Origin: DATHBD01 sp035296325
GTDB lineage: Bacteria; Actinomycetota; Actinomycetes; Mycobacteriales; Micromonosporaceae
Length of the DNA stretch: 64,000 nucleotides
Assembly (NCBI GenBank): GCA_035296325.1
Contig: DATHBD010000023.1
Span: 62,001 to 126,000, forward strand
Reading direction: 5' to 3'
Under the pieces are notes generated by a model. The model did no database searches. It worked only from the letters and a program-made list of their open reading frames with translations, and was not told the DNA's origin. Positions 48,791 through 57,570 of this stretch are shown here, piece after piece. Position 1 is the stretch's first letter. The number at the start of each line of letters is the position of its first letter. The position numbers and the translations under genes are program-made.

Positions 48791-50871
48791 GAGGCCTCCG
48801 CAGCCTGGATCGCGGTGATTGCGACGGTGTTGATGATGTCCGTGACCGAAGCGCCCCTGGAGAGGTCGTTCACCGGCCGGCGCAGACCCTGCACCACCGG
48901 CCCGATCGCCACCGCACCGGCCGATCGCTGCACCGCCTTGTACGTGTTGTTGCCGGTGTTGAGGTCCGGAAAGATGAACACCGTCGCCCGACCGGCGACC
49001 GCGCTTCCGGGCAGCTTCGTCGCCGCCACCGCCGGGTCGATCGCCGCGTCGTACTGGATCGGCCCCTCCACCGGAAGCTCCGGACTGCGCTCGCGGACCA
49101 GCCTGGTGGCCTCCGCCACCTTCTCCACCTCGGTGCCGGTGCCCGAGGTGCCGGTGGAGTAGGACAGCATCGCGAGCCTGGGCTCGACGCCGAACTGGGC
49201 GGCGGTCTGCGCGGAGCTGATCGCGATGTCGGCCAGCTGGGCGGCGTCCGGGTCCGGGTTGATCGCGCAGTCGCCGTAGACCAGCACGCGGTCGGCCAGG
49301 CACATGAAGAACACGCTGGAGGCCACCGACACCTCCGGTCGGGTCCGGATGATCTGGAACGCCGGGCGCAGCGTGGCCGCGGTGGTGTGCACCGATCCGG
49401 AGACCATCCCGTCCACCCGCCCGGAGTGCACCATCAGCGTGCCGAAGTAGTTGACGTCGCCGACCATGTCGCGGGCCTGGTCGAGCGTCACGCCCCTGGC
49501 CTGACGCAGTTGCGCGTAGGTGGCGGCGAACGCCTCCCGCCACGGGCTCGTCGCCGGGTCGACAAGGTGGGCCGCACCGATGTCCAGGCCGAGTTCCCGG
49601 GCCCGGCGGGTGATCTCGGCCGGGTCCCCGAGCAGGGTCAGCTCGGCCACGCCGCGGCGCAGCAGCACGTCGGTGGCGCGCAGCACCCGCTCCTCGGCGC
49701 CCTCGGGCAGCACCAGGTGGCGGGACTCCCTGCCGGCGCGTTCGATCAGGTCGTACTCGAACATCATCGGGGTGACCCGCTCGGACCTGGCGCCGCTGAC
49801 CCGCGCGGCGAGGTCGGCGGTGGGTACCGCCCGTTCGAAGGCGCCGAGGGCGATCTCGATCTTCCGACCTCCGGCCGGCCCGAGGTGGGCTTCGATCCGG
49901 CTGGCCCGGGTGACCGTGTCGAAACTGTCGCCGGGCACCGAGAGCAGGGCCACCCCGGTGCCGAGCCGCTCCACGACGCGCAGCACCCGCGGGTCCAGCG
50001 GTACGCCGAGGGTGAGCACGATGCCGGCGAGCGTCGCCTCCCCGGCAGCGTGCGCCGCGTAGCTGGCGAGCACCAGGTCGCCCCGGTCGCCGGGCGTGAT
50101 CAGCAGGCAGCCGTCGCTGAGGTGGTCCAGTACGGTCGGCACGAGCGCGCCGCCGACCACGAAGTCGCGTACGTCGCGGGCGAGGGCCGTGTCGTCTCCG
50201 AGCACGTGCGAAGCGTGCAGCGCGGCCGCCACCTCGGCCACGGTCGGTGCGGCCAGCTCGGGGATCTCCGGGATGGCGTACACCGGCGCCGGCAGGTCGG
50301 CCACGGTGGCGAGGATCGCGTCCCGGTCGTCGGGCCGGACCCGGTTGGCCACGATGGCCACGACCGGGACGCCGAATCCGGTGACCGCGTGGTACGCCGT
50401 GCGGACCGATTCCGCGACGTCGTCGGTGGCGTGTGCGTCCACCACGGGCAGCAGGACACTGCCGAACTCGGTTGCCAGCCGGGCATGCAGCGACAGTTCG
50501 TGGGCGCCGCCGGCGTGCCGGTCGTCGGCGGGGGCGTCGTCCAGATCGCTGCCGATCACCAGTGTGGTCCGGCCGCTCTGCGCGCCGGCACGGTACCGCT
50601 CGACGATGCGGGCCACCAACTCGTCGGTACGCCCCTGCGCGAGCAGCCGGGCCGCTTCGGCGTACGTCACGCCGAACCGGGCCGCCTCCGGTGTGTGGAT
50701 CTGGTACCGCTCGCGGAGCAGTTCGACGATCGGGTCGGGTCCGTCGCCGCCGAGCGGCCGGAAGACGCCCAGCCGGTCGATGCGCCTGGACAGCAATTCG
50801 GCCACGCCCAGCGCCACCACCGACTTGCCGGCGCCGGCCGTCATGCCGGCCACGTAGACGCTGTGCGCCAC
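48787..50871 (-). CDS. pta: Phosphate acetyltransferase (long form)
   Basis: 694 residues. The N-terminal P-loop/BioD-like domain (VYVAGMTAGAGKSVVALGVAELL), a DRTGG-type middle domain and the C-terminal catalytic PTA domain (PMMFEYDLIERAGRESRHLVLPEGAEERVLRA, NYFGTLMVHSGRVDGMVSGSVHTTAATLRPAFQIIRT, MLSYSTGTSGTGTEVEKV, IFPDLNTGNNTYKAVQRSAGAVAIGPVVQGLRRPVNDLSRGA). It interconverts acetyl-CoA and acetyl phosphate and forms an operon with ackA. GTG 50871 start. Confidence 0.96.
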   Translation of the reverse strand: MAHSVYVAGMTAGAGKSVVALGVAELLSRRIDRLGVFRPLGGDGPDPIVELLRERYQIHTPEAARFGVTYAEAARLLAQGRTDELVARIVERYRAGAQSGRTTLVIGSDLDDAPADDRHAGGAHELSLHARLATEFGSVLLPVVDAHATDDVAESVRTAYHAVTGFGVPVVAIVANRVRPDDRDAILATVADLPAPVYAIPEIPELAAPTVAEVAAALHASHVLGDDTALARDVRDFVVGGALVPTVLDHLSDGCLLITPGDRGDLVLASYAAHAAGEATLAGIVLTLGVPLDPRVLRVVERLGTGVALLSVPGDSFDTVTRASRIEAHLGPAGGRKIEIALGAFERAVPTADLAARVSGARSERVTPMMFEYDLIERAGRESRHLVLPEGAEERVLRATDVLLRRGVAELTLLGDPAEITRRARELGLDIGAAHLVDPATSPWREAFAATYAQLRQARGVTLDQARDMVGDVNYFGTLMVHSGRVDGMVSGSVHTTAATLRPAFQIIRTRPEVSVASSVFFMCLADRVLVYGDCAINPDPDAAQLADIAISSAQTAAQFGVEPRLAMLSYSTGTSGTGTEVEKVAEATRLVRERSPELPVEGPIQYDAAIDPAVAATKLPGSAVAGRATVFIFPDLNTGNNTYKAVQRSAGAVAIGPVVQGLRRPVNDLSRGASVTDIINTVAITAIQAAEAS

Positions 50872-51026
50872 CGTTCACCTCCCGCGTCCCGCCCACCGTA
50901 CTGGGATGCGGGAACCGCGCTCCGGGCGGCGGCCCGACGCCGGCCGCAGGTCGGGCGTGCGGGGAGATTTGTCCGAGCCGTCCGGAAATCCAACTGCGCG
51001 CCATAGCATTGGCCGGTGCGGACCGC

Positions 51027-52616
51027 ATGGTGACCGTGAGGCGGCTTCGGGACATGGTTGAAAGGGCTGCGCCAGCCGCGCAGGGCTGGGCCGGGCACTC
51101 TGCGGGCCGTTCGCTCCCCACCTGGCGGTTGGGGACTCCGGCGACCGTGGGCCGGTACCGGTGGGAGCGTCACCTGCGCCCCGGCTCGCCGCGTCTCCGA
51201 TCCCGGAGCAGGCGCCCGGTGGTTGGTGCGGTCGCGGTCGCCCTCGCGGTGATGGCGGGTGCCGGATTGCTGATCAGCGCGCCGTGGGCCGACGACGGTG
51301 GCCCGGGGGCGACGCCGGGCACCGCGACGTCCGGCACCGCGACGTCGGGCACCGCGACGTCGGGCACCACCACGGCGGTGGCGCCGCCGCCCAGCGACGC
51401 GACGTGGGTGTCGGCCTCCGGCGACGACACCGGCACCGGTACGCAGGCGCAGCCCTGGCGAACCCTGGCGCACGCCGTCCGCACCGCACCCGAGGGCTCC
51501 CGGATCGCGGTGCGGGAGGGCAACTACGAGCCGTTCACGGTGGACCGGGCCGGGCTGTCGATCGCCAGCGCGCCGGGGGAGCGCGCCACGATCCAGGGCC
51601 GCGCCGGCGTCCGGGACGTCGTCCTGGTCGCCGCCGACAACGTCGTGCTGAGCGACCTGACCGTTGCCGGCTGCGTCCCGAACGCCAACCCGAACGTGAA
51701 CGTCCCGGGCGATCACGGCAGCGGCATCCGGGTGCACCGGACGAACCGGGTCTCGGTCCGCAACGTCATCGTGCGGGACAGCCACGGCGTCAACGCGGCA
51801 GGCCTGCCGGTCGGGTGCTACGGCATCCTCGCCACCGAGTCGCGGGACCTGCTGGTGGCCTCCTCGGAGGTGTTCCACAACGGTGGCGGCATCCACATCG
51901 CCGGCGGCGGCCGCGGCGTCGTGGTCGAGCAGAACAATGTGCACGACCAGGACGTCATCCTGCAGAACTCGCGGCAGTCCCTCGACGACTTCGGCGGGTA
52001 CGGCCTGGGGGCGACAGCCATCACCGACAAGCCGGGGCCGACCTTCCGGAGCAACACCGTGCTGCGGAACTTCGGCCCGTCGACCGACTACGGCTTCGAC
52101 GGCGGCGGCATGGAGATCTACGACGCCGCGAACACCACGATCACCGGCAACACGTTCGCCGACAATGACGGCACCCTGGAGACCGGCACCGGATCCAAGG
52201 GGCGGTGCGCGGACAACGTGTTCTCCGACAACACGGTCACCGGGCGGAGCGGGGCCGGCGGCCCGGCGAAGTACACCGGTCTGGTGCTGCGCTGCGCGAG
52301 CAACATGGCGATCCGGAACAACACCTTCGTCAACGTCGACCGGTTCGTGTTCCTCTACGAGTCGGGCGGGGCGTTCTCCGGCGCCGTGGACGGTCTGCAG
52401 GTCGTCGGCAACACGGTGACCCAGCAACGCGGCGCGGTGGTTCACCGTCTGCAGTTCGGCACCGGCAAGGCACCGGAGATGTCGGTCGACGAGAACCGCT
52501 ACCAGGCGATCCAGGACCGGTTCGCGGTGATCGGCACCGGGCCGTCGGAGGCGACCGTCTCGTTCAGTGAGTGGAAGTCGCGGACCGGGCTGGATGCCCG
52601 GTCCACGACCTCGTGA
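51027..52616 (+). CDS. Secreted/anchored right-handed beta-helix protein
   Basis: 529 residues. A basic N-terminus and a hydrophobic helix (VVGAVAVALAVMAGAGLLISAPW) are followed by a GTATS tandem linker and then a parallel beta-helix domain of the NosD/pectate-lyase type (SDATWVSASGDDTGTGTQAQPWRTLAHAVRTAPEGSRIAVREGNYEPFTV, repeated GIHIAGGGRGVVVEQNNVHDQ and TTITGNTFADNDGTLETGTGSKGRCADNVFSDN turns). It is likely a polysaccharide-binding or -cleaving surface protein. The start is uncertain: ATG 51027 or 51054. The N-terminal ~60 residues before the helix are Arg-rich. Convergent with the following membrane protein gene. Confidence 0.82.
   Translation: MVTVRRLRDMVERAAPAAQGWAGHSAGRSLPTWRLGTPATVGRYRWERHLRPGSPRLRSRSRRPVVGAVAVALAVMAGAGLLISAPWADDGGPGATPGTATSGTATSGTATSGTTTAVAPPPSDATWVSASGDDTGTGTQAQPWRTLAHAVRTAPEGSRIAVREGNYEPFTVDRAGLSIASAPGERATIQGRAGVRDVVLVAADNVVLSDLTVAGCVPNANPNVNVPGDHGSGIRVHRTNRVSVRNVIVRDSHGVNAAGLPVGCYGILATESRDLLVASSEVFHNGGGIHIAGGGRGVVVEQNNVHDQDVILQNSRQSLDDFGGYGLGATAITDKPGPTFRSNTVLRNFGPSTDYGFDGGGMEIYDAANTTITGNTFADNDGTLETGTGSKGRCADNVFSDNTVTGRSGAGGPAKYTGLVLRCASNMAIRNNTFVNVDRFVFLYESGGAFSGAVDGLQVVGNTVTQQRGAVVHRLQFGTGKAPEMSVDENRYQAIQDRFAVIGTGPSEATVSFSEWKSRTGLDARSTTS
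51306..51370. repeat. Tandem repeat encoding GTATS linker
   Basis: The 15-base unit GGCACCGCGACGTC(G/C) repeats three to four times in the beta-helix gene, encoding (G-T-A-T-S)n between membrane helix and catalytic domain. Confidence 0.75.
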
Positions 52617-52631
52617 CCGCTCCTCGGCGCG

Positions 52632-54884
52632 CTACGCGGACGGCGGGGTCATGTGGTAGATCGTGACGCCGGGCCCCTGGTAGAACACCCGCCACCGCAT
52701 CGAGACGCGCAGCGCCTCCTGCAGCGATGCGGTCGCTCCCTCGGGCAGCGAGCCGAAGTAGTCGGTGTACACCGTCATCTGCGTGCTGACCACGAGGTAG
52801 TTGTGCCGGGTGCCGAGGTTGCCCATGTAGTCCTGCACCGCCGGCAGGCCGGACCCGTCCAGACTGTTCGTGAACGCCGGGTGGTCGATCAGCGTGTAGT
52901 CCACGGCGCGGCCGTTGTTGAACGAGCCGTAGTTCCCGGCGAGCTTGGTCGGGAAGTTGGGCGCGAGCAGCACCAGTGAGGAGTTCGGCTGGGCGTTGGC
53001 GTAGAAGTACTCCGCCGCGGTGACGTCGGCCGGCGGCACCCGGTGCACGGCCAGTTGGCCCTGCAGGCCCTGCACCGTGGCGAGCGACACCACGGCCAGG
53101 ACGAGGCCGGACGCCACCGTGACCAGCGCGTTGCGCCGGACCCGGAGCCACAGGCCCGCGACGAGCAACGCCGCGAACGGCAGCGAGAAGGCGAAGACCC
53201 GGTAGATCGCCTCGCCGCCGTAGCTCTGGGCGGCGAGCGTGACGAACGGAGCGAACCCCAGGATCGCCGGGACCAGCACGGTGCCGAGCTTCCTCCGGTG
53301 AACTCCGATCGCCACCAGGGCGGCCGCCCACACGGCGACGGCGAGGATGCGCGCCACCAGCGCGGAGAAGCGCTGTGCGTCGGTGCGCAGGCCGTCGGCA
53401 TTGCCCGCGGCGTTGGCGAAGAGGTCGAAGTCGAACAGGCCGTACTCCGCCGCGACCGGCGCGATGCGCGGCGCCACGAACGCGAGCACGAGGACACCCC
53501 ACACCAGCACGAGGCTGCGCGGGCGCAGCACACCCAGCGCCGCCAGCGGGATGGCCGGCAGCAGCATGATGAACGGCGACAGCTGGTGGGACACGGTGAT
53601 CGCGGCGAAGACCAGCGTCGCGCCGACGGCCGCCGCCACGCGGGTACGCCGGTTCCGCGGCGCCAGCACCGGGAAGCCGCGCAGGAGTACGCCCCGGGCC
53701 CGGGCCAGCCGGCCGGCGTCGGCCGGCACCGCCGCCGGCGTGGCGATCAGCCAGCGCGCAACGATCAGCCAGAAGCCGAGCATCAACGCGTAGACGAAGG
53801 CCTGCGGCGAGAAGTAACCGGCGTCCACCCACATGCAGATGAGGAAGAGCAGCACGCCGAGGGCGACCACCCGGCGGTTGCGCGTGAACTGGCGCAGCAG
53901 CGCGGCCAGCAGCACCATGTTGAGCAGCGCGAAGGCCAGCGACGACCAGGTGGCGAACGCCAGCGCGTCGACGCCGGCCACGTCGGAGAGCACCGCCATG
54001 GTGGCGAAGAAACCCGGCCACTGCTGGTAGATGTCGGTGGAGTTGAGCAACTGGCCGTTGTCCCGGATCAGGTCCACGACGCCGATGTGCTTGTAGGTCC
54101 ACGCGTACTCGAGGTTGCCGTAGAGCAGCGGCACGGTGGCGTGCAGGACCGTCGCCGCGGTCACCAGCCCCGCGGTCAGCGCCCAGGTGCGCGCCCGGCC
54201 GAACAGTTCCGCGGCGAAGGCCAGGGTGAGCAGCAGGATCGCGGCGACGAACGGCACGCCAAGGGCCGGGGTGAGGCCGTACCCATCAACGGTGGACGGC
54301 CGGAACCCGGTGATCGCCCAGGTCCAGGACGCCACCGCCGCGAGGAGGAGGACGACCGGCCCGACCGCGCCGGCACGCCGCCGCCAGGTCCCCGCCGTCG
54401 TGGCCGGGGCGGTGTCGAGGTCGGCGGCGTCCGGTCGGCGGACGAACAGTGACCGGGTGAACTCCATCGGCCGCGCAGGAAGCCACCGGTCGAGGACGAA
54501 CCTGACCGCCGCCGCCGCGGCGACGATGTCCAGGAGGATCGTGACGGCGATCTGCGGGGACCAGGTGTGCGTCCACAGCATCAGCACCGCGGTGCCGCAG
54601 GCGATGCTCAGGCTGGCGGTGATGGCGAGCGCCCAGGACACGAGCCGGTCCCGCACGGGTAGGTGCGCCATGACAGCGGCACCCGGGCCGATCAGCAGGA
54701 ACGTCAGGAGCATGACGAGCCGCACCGGTCCCGTCGGGACCATCAGCGCCAACGCTCCGACCCCGCCGGCAGCCAACGCCAGCAGGGCGAAGCCCCGCCG
54801 TCCCACCGCGGCGGGTGACTGGGCCGGCGCCGGCGTGTGCTCCGCCGGCACGGTGGTGCGGGCCGGCAACAGATTCGTCGTCAC
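52632..54884 (-). CDS. Polytopic membrane protein, GT-C glycosyltransferase-like
   Basis: 750 residues. About 15-18 hydrophobic segments run from residue ~30 to ~610, then a C-terminal soluble part (AEYFYANAQPNSSLVLLAPNFPTKLAGNYGSFNNGRAVDYTLIDHPAF...VTIYHMTPP). Between the helices are LEYAWTYKHIGVVDLIRDNGQLLNSTDIYQQWPGFFATMAVL, reminiscent of the luminal loops of lipid-linked mannosyl/arabinosyl transferases (GT-C). It may transfer sugars from polyprenyl phosphates in cell-envelope or surface-glycan synthesis; substrate unknown. GTG 54884 has GGAG 9 bases upstream; the much longer open frame running to 56432 is compositional. Confidence 0.78.
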   Translation of the reverse strand: MTTNLLPARTTVPAEHTPAPAQSPAAVGRRGFALLALAAGGVGALALMVPTGPVRLVMLLTFLLIGPGAAVMAHLPVRDRLVSWALAITASLSIACGTAVLMLWTHTWSPQIAVTILLDIVAAAAAVRFVLDRWLPARPMEFTRSLFVRRPDAADLDTAPATTAGTWRRRAGAVGPVVLLLAAVASWTWAITGFRPSTVDGYGLTPALGVPFVAAILLLTLAFAAELFGRARTWALTAGLVTAATVLHATVPLLYGNLEYAWTYKHIGVVDLIRDNGQLLNSTDIYQQWPGFFATMAVLSDVAGVDALAFATWSSLAFALLNMVLLAALLRQFTRNRRVVALGVLLFLICMWVDAGYFSPQAFVYALMLGFWLIVARWLIATPAAVPADAGRLARARGVLLRGFPVLAPRNRRTRVAAAVGATLVFAAITVSHQLSPFIMLLPAIPLAALGVLRPRSLVLVWGVLVLAFVAPRIAPVAAEYGLFDFDLFANAAGNADGLRTDAQRFSALVARILAVAVWAAALVAIGVHRRKLGTVLVPAILGFAPFVTLAAQSYGGEAIYRVFAFSLPFAALLVAGLWLRVRRNALVTVASGLVLAVVSLATVQGLQGQLAVHRVPPADVTAAEYFYANAQPNSSLVLLAPNFPTKLAGNYGSFNNGRAVDYTLIDHPAFTNSLDGSGLPAVQDYMGNLGTRHNYLVVSTQMTVYTDYFGSLPEGATASLQEALRVSMRWRVFYQGPGVTIYHMTPPSA

Positions 54885-55002
54885 GTGAGGGTGCTCCGTT
54901 CGGGGCGGGGTGGCGCTGGCGCGGCTGGATGACGCAGGACTGCCGCTGGCCATCGGCTCGCAATCCGGTTGAAAGTGATGCAAATGAACGTCACCGACGC
55001 TA

Positions 55003-55025
55003 ACAGCCACTCCCGGGGGGGCTGT
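55003..55025 (-). terminator. Weak hairpin at the end of the anthranilate synthase gene
   Basis: ACAGCC (55003-55008) pairs with GGCTGT (55020-55025), with an additional C/G-tract pairing inside. It overlaps the stop codon of the minus-strand gene. Confidence 0.35.
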
Positions 55026-56926
55026 CAGGCGATCGGTGGCAATCCGGAAACCGCTCGGACGGTGAGGTGGTCGAGCAGGTCGGCGAGCAGCCCCACGCCG
55101 TCGCGGGTCAGCACCGATTCCGGATGGAACTGCACCCCGGCGAAGCCGCGACCACGCAGGGCGTGGACCTCGCCCAGGCGCGGATCCCGGCTGACCTGCA
55201 CCGGGCCGTACCGGCTGGGGAACGTGTCGCTGGCGCAGACCGCGGTGAAGGTGGAGTAGAACCCCACCAGCTCGGGCCGGCCGAAGAACCGGATCTCCCG
55301 CTGCATCCCCTGGTACGGGGAGTCCTTGCGCAGCAGCGGCAACCCGAGCACCGAGGCGAGCACCTGGTGGCCCAGGCAGATGGCGAGCAGGGGCCGGCCG
55401 GCGTCGAGCCGTGCCACGGTGAGCGCGCGCAGCGCGGCCATCTTCGGGTCGGTGAGGTCGGCCGGGTCGCCCGGACCGGGACCGGCGACCATCAGGTCGA
55501 AGTCCGCCGGATCGGGCGTGTCCCGGTAGGAGCACCGGGTCACGGTGACGCCGAGCGCGCGCAGTTGGTGGGCCAGCATCCCGGTGAAGGTGTCCTCGGC
55601 GTCCACCACCAGGGCGCTCAGGCCGGCACGCCCGGACGCCGGATCGGCGGCCGCCCGCTCGTGCAGCCAGAACGGGGCGAGGTTGGCGTTGCGCGCCGTG
55701 AGCGCCGCCAGGATCCGCGGATCGTCGGTGTAGGCCGGGCCCGGCGCCGCGGGGTGGTGGCCGGCGTCGCGCAGGCCGAGCGCGGCCAGTACGCCGGCCG
55801 CCTTGGCGTGCGTCTCGGCCACCTCGCCGGCCGCGGTGGAGTCGCGCACCAGCGTCGCGCCGACGGGCACCCGGGCCCGCCCGGTGGGGGAGATCTCCAC
55901 CGTACGGATCAGGATCGGCGCGTCCAGGGTCTGCCCGCCGGCCGCGTCCCGGCCGAGCAGCGCCAGCACACCGGCGTAGTACCCGCGGCCGCGCCGCTCG
56001 TGGCGGGCGATCACCCGGCAGGCGTTCTCGATCGGGCTGCCGACCACCGTCGGCGCGAACATGGTCTGCCGCAGCACCTCCCGGACGTCCAGGCTGCTCC
56101 GCCCGGCGAGGAGGTACTCGGTGTGGGTCAGGTGGGCCATCGGCTTGAGGTACGGGCCGACGACCTGCCCGCCCCGATCCGCCACGGTCGCCATCATCTT
56201 CAGCTCCTCGTCGAGCACCATGTAGAGCTCGTCGGCCTCCTTGGTCTCGGCGAGGAAGCGCAGCAGGCCATCGGCGTCCGGACCGGTGGCCGGATGGCGG
56301 TAGGTGCCGCTGATCGGGTTCATCATCGTCAGGCCGTCCTCCACGCTGACGTGGCGCTCCGGTGTCGCCCCGACGAGGGTGCGTTCGCCGGTGTGGACCA
56401 GAAACGTCCAGTACGCGCCGCGCTCGTCGCACAGCAGCCGCTGGAACACGCCGAGCGCCGCCTCGACCGGGTCGCCGGCGAGGTCACCTTCGAACACCCG
56501 GTGGATGACGAAGTTGGCGCCCTCCCCACGGCCGATCTCGTCGGCGAGCACCGACCCGACGATCCGGCCGTACTCCTCGTCACTGACGTCGAACCGGCCC
56601 CCGGCGAGGGTGACCGGCGTGGCCGGCAGCACCGCCCGCAACGTGGCCAGCAGCGCCCCGACGTCGATGGTGTCCACCGACTCCACCCGTAGGCAGGACA
56701 GCGGTGTGCCGTCGTCGATACAGGCGAATCCCCGCTCGGCGACCTGCCGGTACGGCACCAGGGCCAGCACGTCGGGACCGGGCGCGGCGGGGACGCCGGT
56801 GGGCAGGGGTATGTCAGCGAGGCGTTCCACCTGCTCGACGACGCCGACGAGGATCTCGACCTCGGCGCGGCCCTCCCGGCGGAGCAGGGCGAACGGCCGC
56901 TGCCGGAGCGCGGTGATGTCGATCAT
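55025..56926 (-). CDS. trpE(G): Anthranilate synthase, TrpE-TrpG single polypeptide (PhzE-like family)
   Basis: 633 residues. The N-terminal chorismate-utilising domain (~1-425) has GEGANFVIHRVFEGDL, MNPISGTYRHPA, TKEADELYMVLDEELKMMA, TVVGSPIENACRVIARHERRGRGYYAGVLALLGRD. The C-terminal class-I glutamine amidotransferase domain (~440-633) has the nucleophile in LLAICLGHQVLASVLGL and the His/Glu pair in GVQFHPESVLT. The DEELKMMA segment is shared with PhzE/ADIC synthases, so amino-deoxyisochorismate synthesis is an alternative. The tandem-Trp leader upstream strongly favours tryptophan synthesis. ATG 56926, AAGGGAA ribosome site. Confidence 0.9.
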   Translation of the reverse strand: MIDITALRQRPFALLRREGRAEVEILVGVVEQVERLADIPLPTGVPAAPGPDVLALVPYRQVAERGFACIDDGTPLSCLRVESVDTIDVGALLATLRAVLPATPVTLAGGRFDVSDEEYGRIVGSVLADEIGRGEGANFVIHRVFEGDLAGDPVEAALGVFQRLLCDERGAYWTFLVHTGERTLVGATPERHVSVEDGLTMMNPISGTYRHPATGPDADGLLRFLAETKEADELYMVLDEELKMMATVADRGGQVVGPYLKPMAHLTHTEYLLAGRSSLDVREVLRQTMFAPTVVGSPIENACRVIARHERRGRGYYAGVLALLGRDAAGGQTLDAPILIRTVEISPTGRARVPVGATLVRDSTAAGEVAETHAKAAGVLAALGLRDAGHHPAAPGPAYTDDPRILAALTARNANLAPFWLHERAAADPASGRAGLSALVVDAEDTFTGMLAHQLRALGVTVTRCSYRDTPDPADFDLMVAGPGPGDPADLTDPKMAALRALTVARLDAGRPLLAICLGHQVLASVLGLPLLRKDSPYQGMQREIRFFGRPELVGFYSTFTAVCASDTFPSRYGPVQVSRDPRLGEVHALRGRGFAGVQFHPESVLTRDGVGLLADLLDHLTVRAVSGLPPIA

Positions 56927-56943
56927 GGGGCATTCCCTTCGGT

Positions 56944-56967
56944 CTGGACCGCCTCGGGCGGGACCAG
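56944..56967 (-). promoter_or_regulatory. Second hairpin of the trp attenuator region
   Basis: CTGG-a-CCGCC-tcg-GGCGG-ga-CCAG forms a bulged stem-loop between the main hairpin and the start codon of the synthase gene. It may be an alternative partner for the leader RNA or may mask the ribosome site. Confidence 0.45.
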
Positions 56968-56980
56968 CGGGAAATGCCGA

Positions 56981-57002
56981 CGGCCGCCTCGAGAGGCGGC
57001 CG
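56981..57002 (-). terminator. Attenuator hairpin
   Basis: CGGCCGCCTC and GAGGCGGCCG form a perfect 10-base stem (56981-56990 / 56993-57002) located 31 bases after the leader peptide stop and 54 bases before the synthase start. Position and symmetry fit a transcription attenuator controlled by ribosome stalling. Confidence 0.7.
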
Positions 57003-57033
57003 CGAGTGGGTTACACGCGAAGGATGGCCGCCA

Positions 57034-57069
57034 TCAGGCGGGCCACCACTGCTGCGTACGCGCGAACAT
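57034..57069 (-). CDS. trpL: Trp leader peptide (attenuator), 11 residues
   Basis: ATG 57069 to TGA 57034 encodes MFARTQQWWPA. The two adjacent Trp codons (57048-57043) near the end, in a 1.4%-Trp background, and the hairpins between it and the anthranilate synthase gene are the classical features of ribosome-mediated attenuation. Streptomyces trpE genes are known to have leader peptides beginning MFA and containing a run of Trp codons. Confidence 0.88.
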   Translation of the reverse strand: MFARTQQWWPA

Positions 57070-57091
57070 GTGGTGGAGCGTACGTGGTGGG

Positions 57092-57120
57092 CCGTGGCCA
57101 GTCCAGAGATATGGCCACGG
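57092..57120. promoter_or_regulatory. Dyad upstream of the trp leader
   Basis: CCGTGGCCA (57092-57100) and TGGCCACGG (57112-57120) are perfect inverted copies, with the AT-rich GAGATA between them on the plus strand (possible -10 ATATCT on the minus strand). It lies 23 bases before the leader start codon, so it is probably in the promoter or at the 5' end of the leader RNA. Confidence 0.5.
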
Positions 57121-57136
57121 TCCGCCACACCGAGGG

Positions 57137-57388
57137 TCAACCGCTGCGTCGGGTGCCGTACTGTCGCGGGCTCTGCACGGCGCCCTGGCCGCTGATCTGC
57201 TTACCCTTGCCCGAGGTCGGGGGCTGCGCGCTGCCCTTTCCGCGGGCCCGTCGGGCGGCGCGGTTGGTGAAGACCTCGGTCTCGCTCTGCTCGGCGGTGT
57301 CGGCGTCGTCCCCGGGCACCGGCGGCTCGGTGTCGGAGGACTGTGCTGAGCCCGCGCGGGACTCCTGTGGCGTGCTGGGATCCGGCAT
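57137..57388 (-). CDS. Small disordered charged protein of unknown function
   Basis: 83 residues from ATG 57388. The N-terminal half is acidic/Ser/Pro-rich (TPQESRAGSAQSSDTEPPVPGDDADTAEQSETEV) and the C-terminal half basic (FTNRAARRARGKGSAQPP...GKGKQISGQGAVQSPRQYGTRRSG). Similar short proteins with the FTNRAARRARGK core occur in many actinomycetes, with no known function. It may bind nucleic acid through the basic tail. The end of the gene overlaps the promoter region of the trp leader. Confidence 0.65.
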   Translation of the reverse strand: MPDPSTPQESRAGSAQSSDTEPPVPGDDADTAEQSETEVFTNRAARRARGKGSAQPPTSGKGKQISGQGAVQSPRQYGTRRSG

Positions 57389-57570
57389 GCGCGGGACGTT
57401 AGCAGGTACCCGCCGTCGCGCGTCAGCCGTTTGCGGGGAAGTGCCCGCGCCGGGCCGCGTGCGAGTGCTGATTGCGGCAAAACGGACTACCACCGCCGGC
57501 TGGCGTGGAAGCCTTATTGGGCGGGACGCCCGACGGAGTCCGGCGGAACCGTGGCGTGAAGGGAGGCGGA

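Noticed and set aside
47597..51121. A 1174-codon open frame spanning ackA and most of pta
   Set aside because: Only the ackA part matches a protein family; the rest is Arg/Gly/Pro-rich antisense-of-wobble sequence in a different frame from the clear pta gene.
51306..51370. Short tandem repeats considered as a CRISPR or regulatory array
   Set aside because: In-frame protein linker repeats without unique spacers.
52632..56432. A 1266-codon open frame joining the polytopic membrane protein to upstream sequence
   Set aside because: The upstream half is an Arg/Gly-rich shadow of the anthranilate synthase gene; a good GTG start with ribosome site exists at 54884.
57107..57140. TTGACC...ATATCT as promoter of the trp leader
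   Set aside because: Spacer is 22 bases, too long for a standard promoter; only the dyad was kept as a feature.
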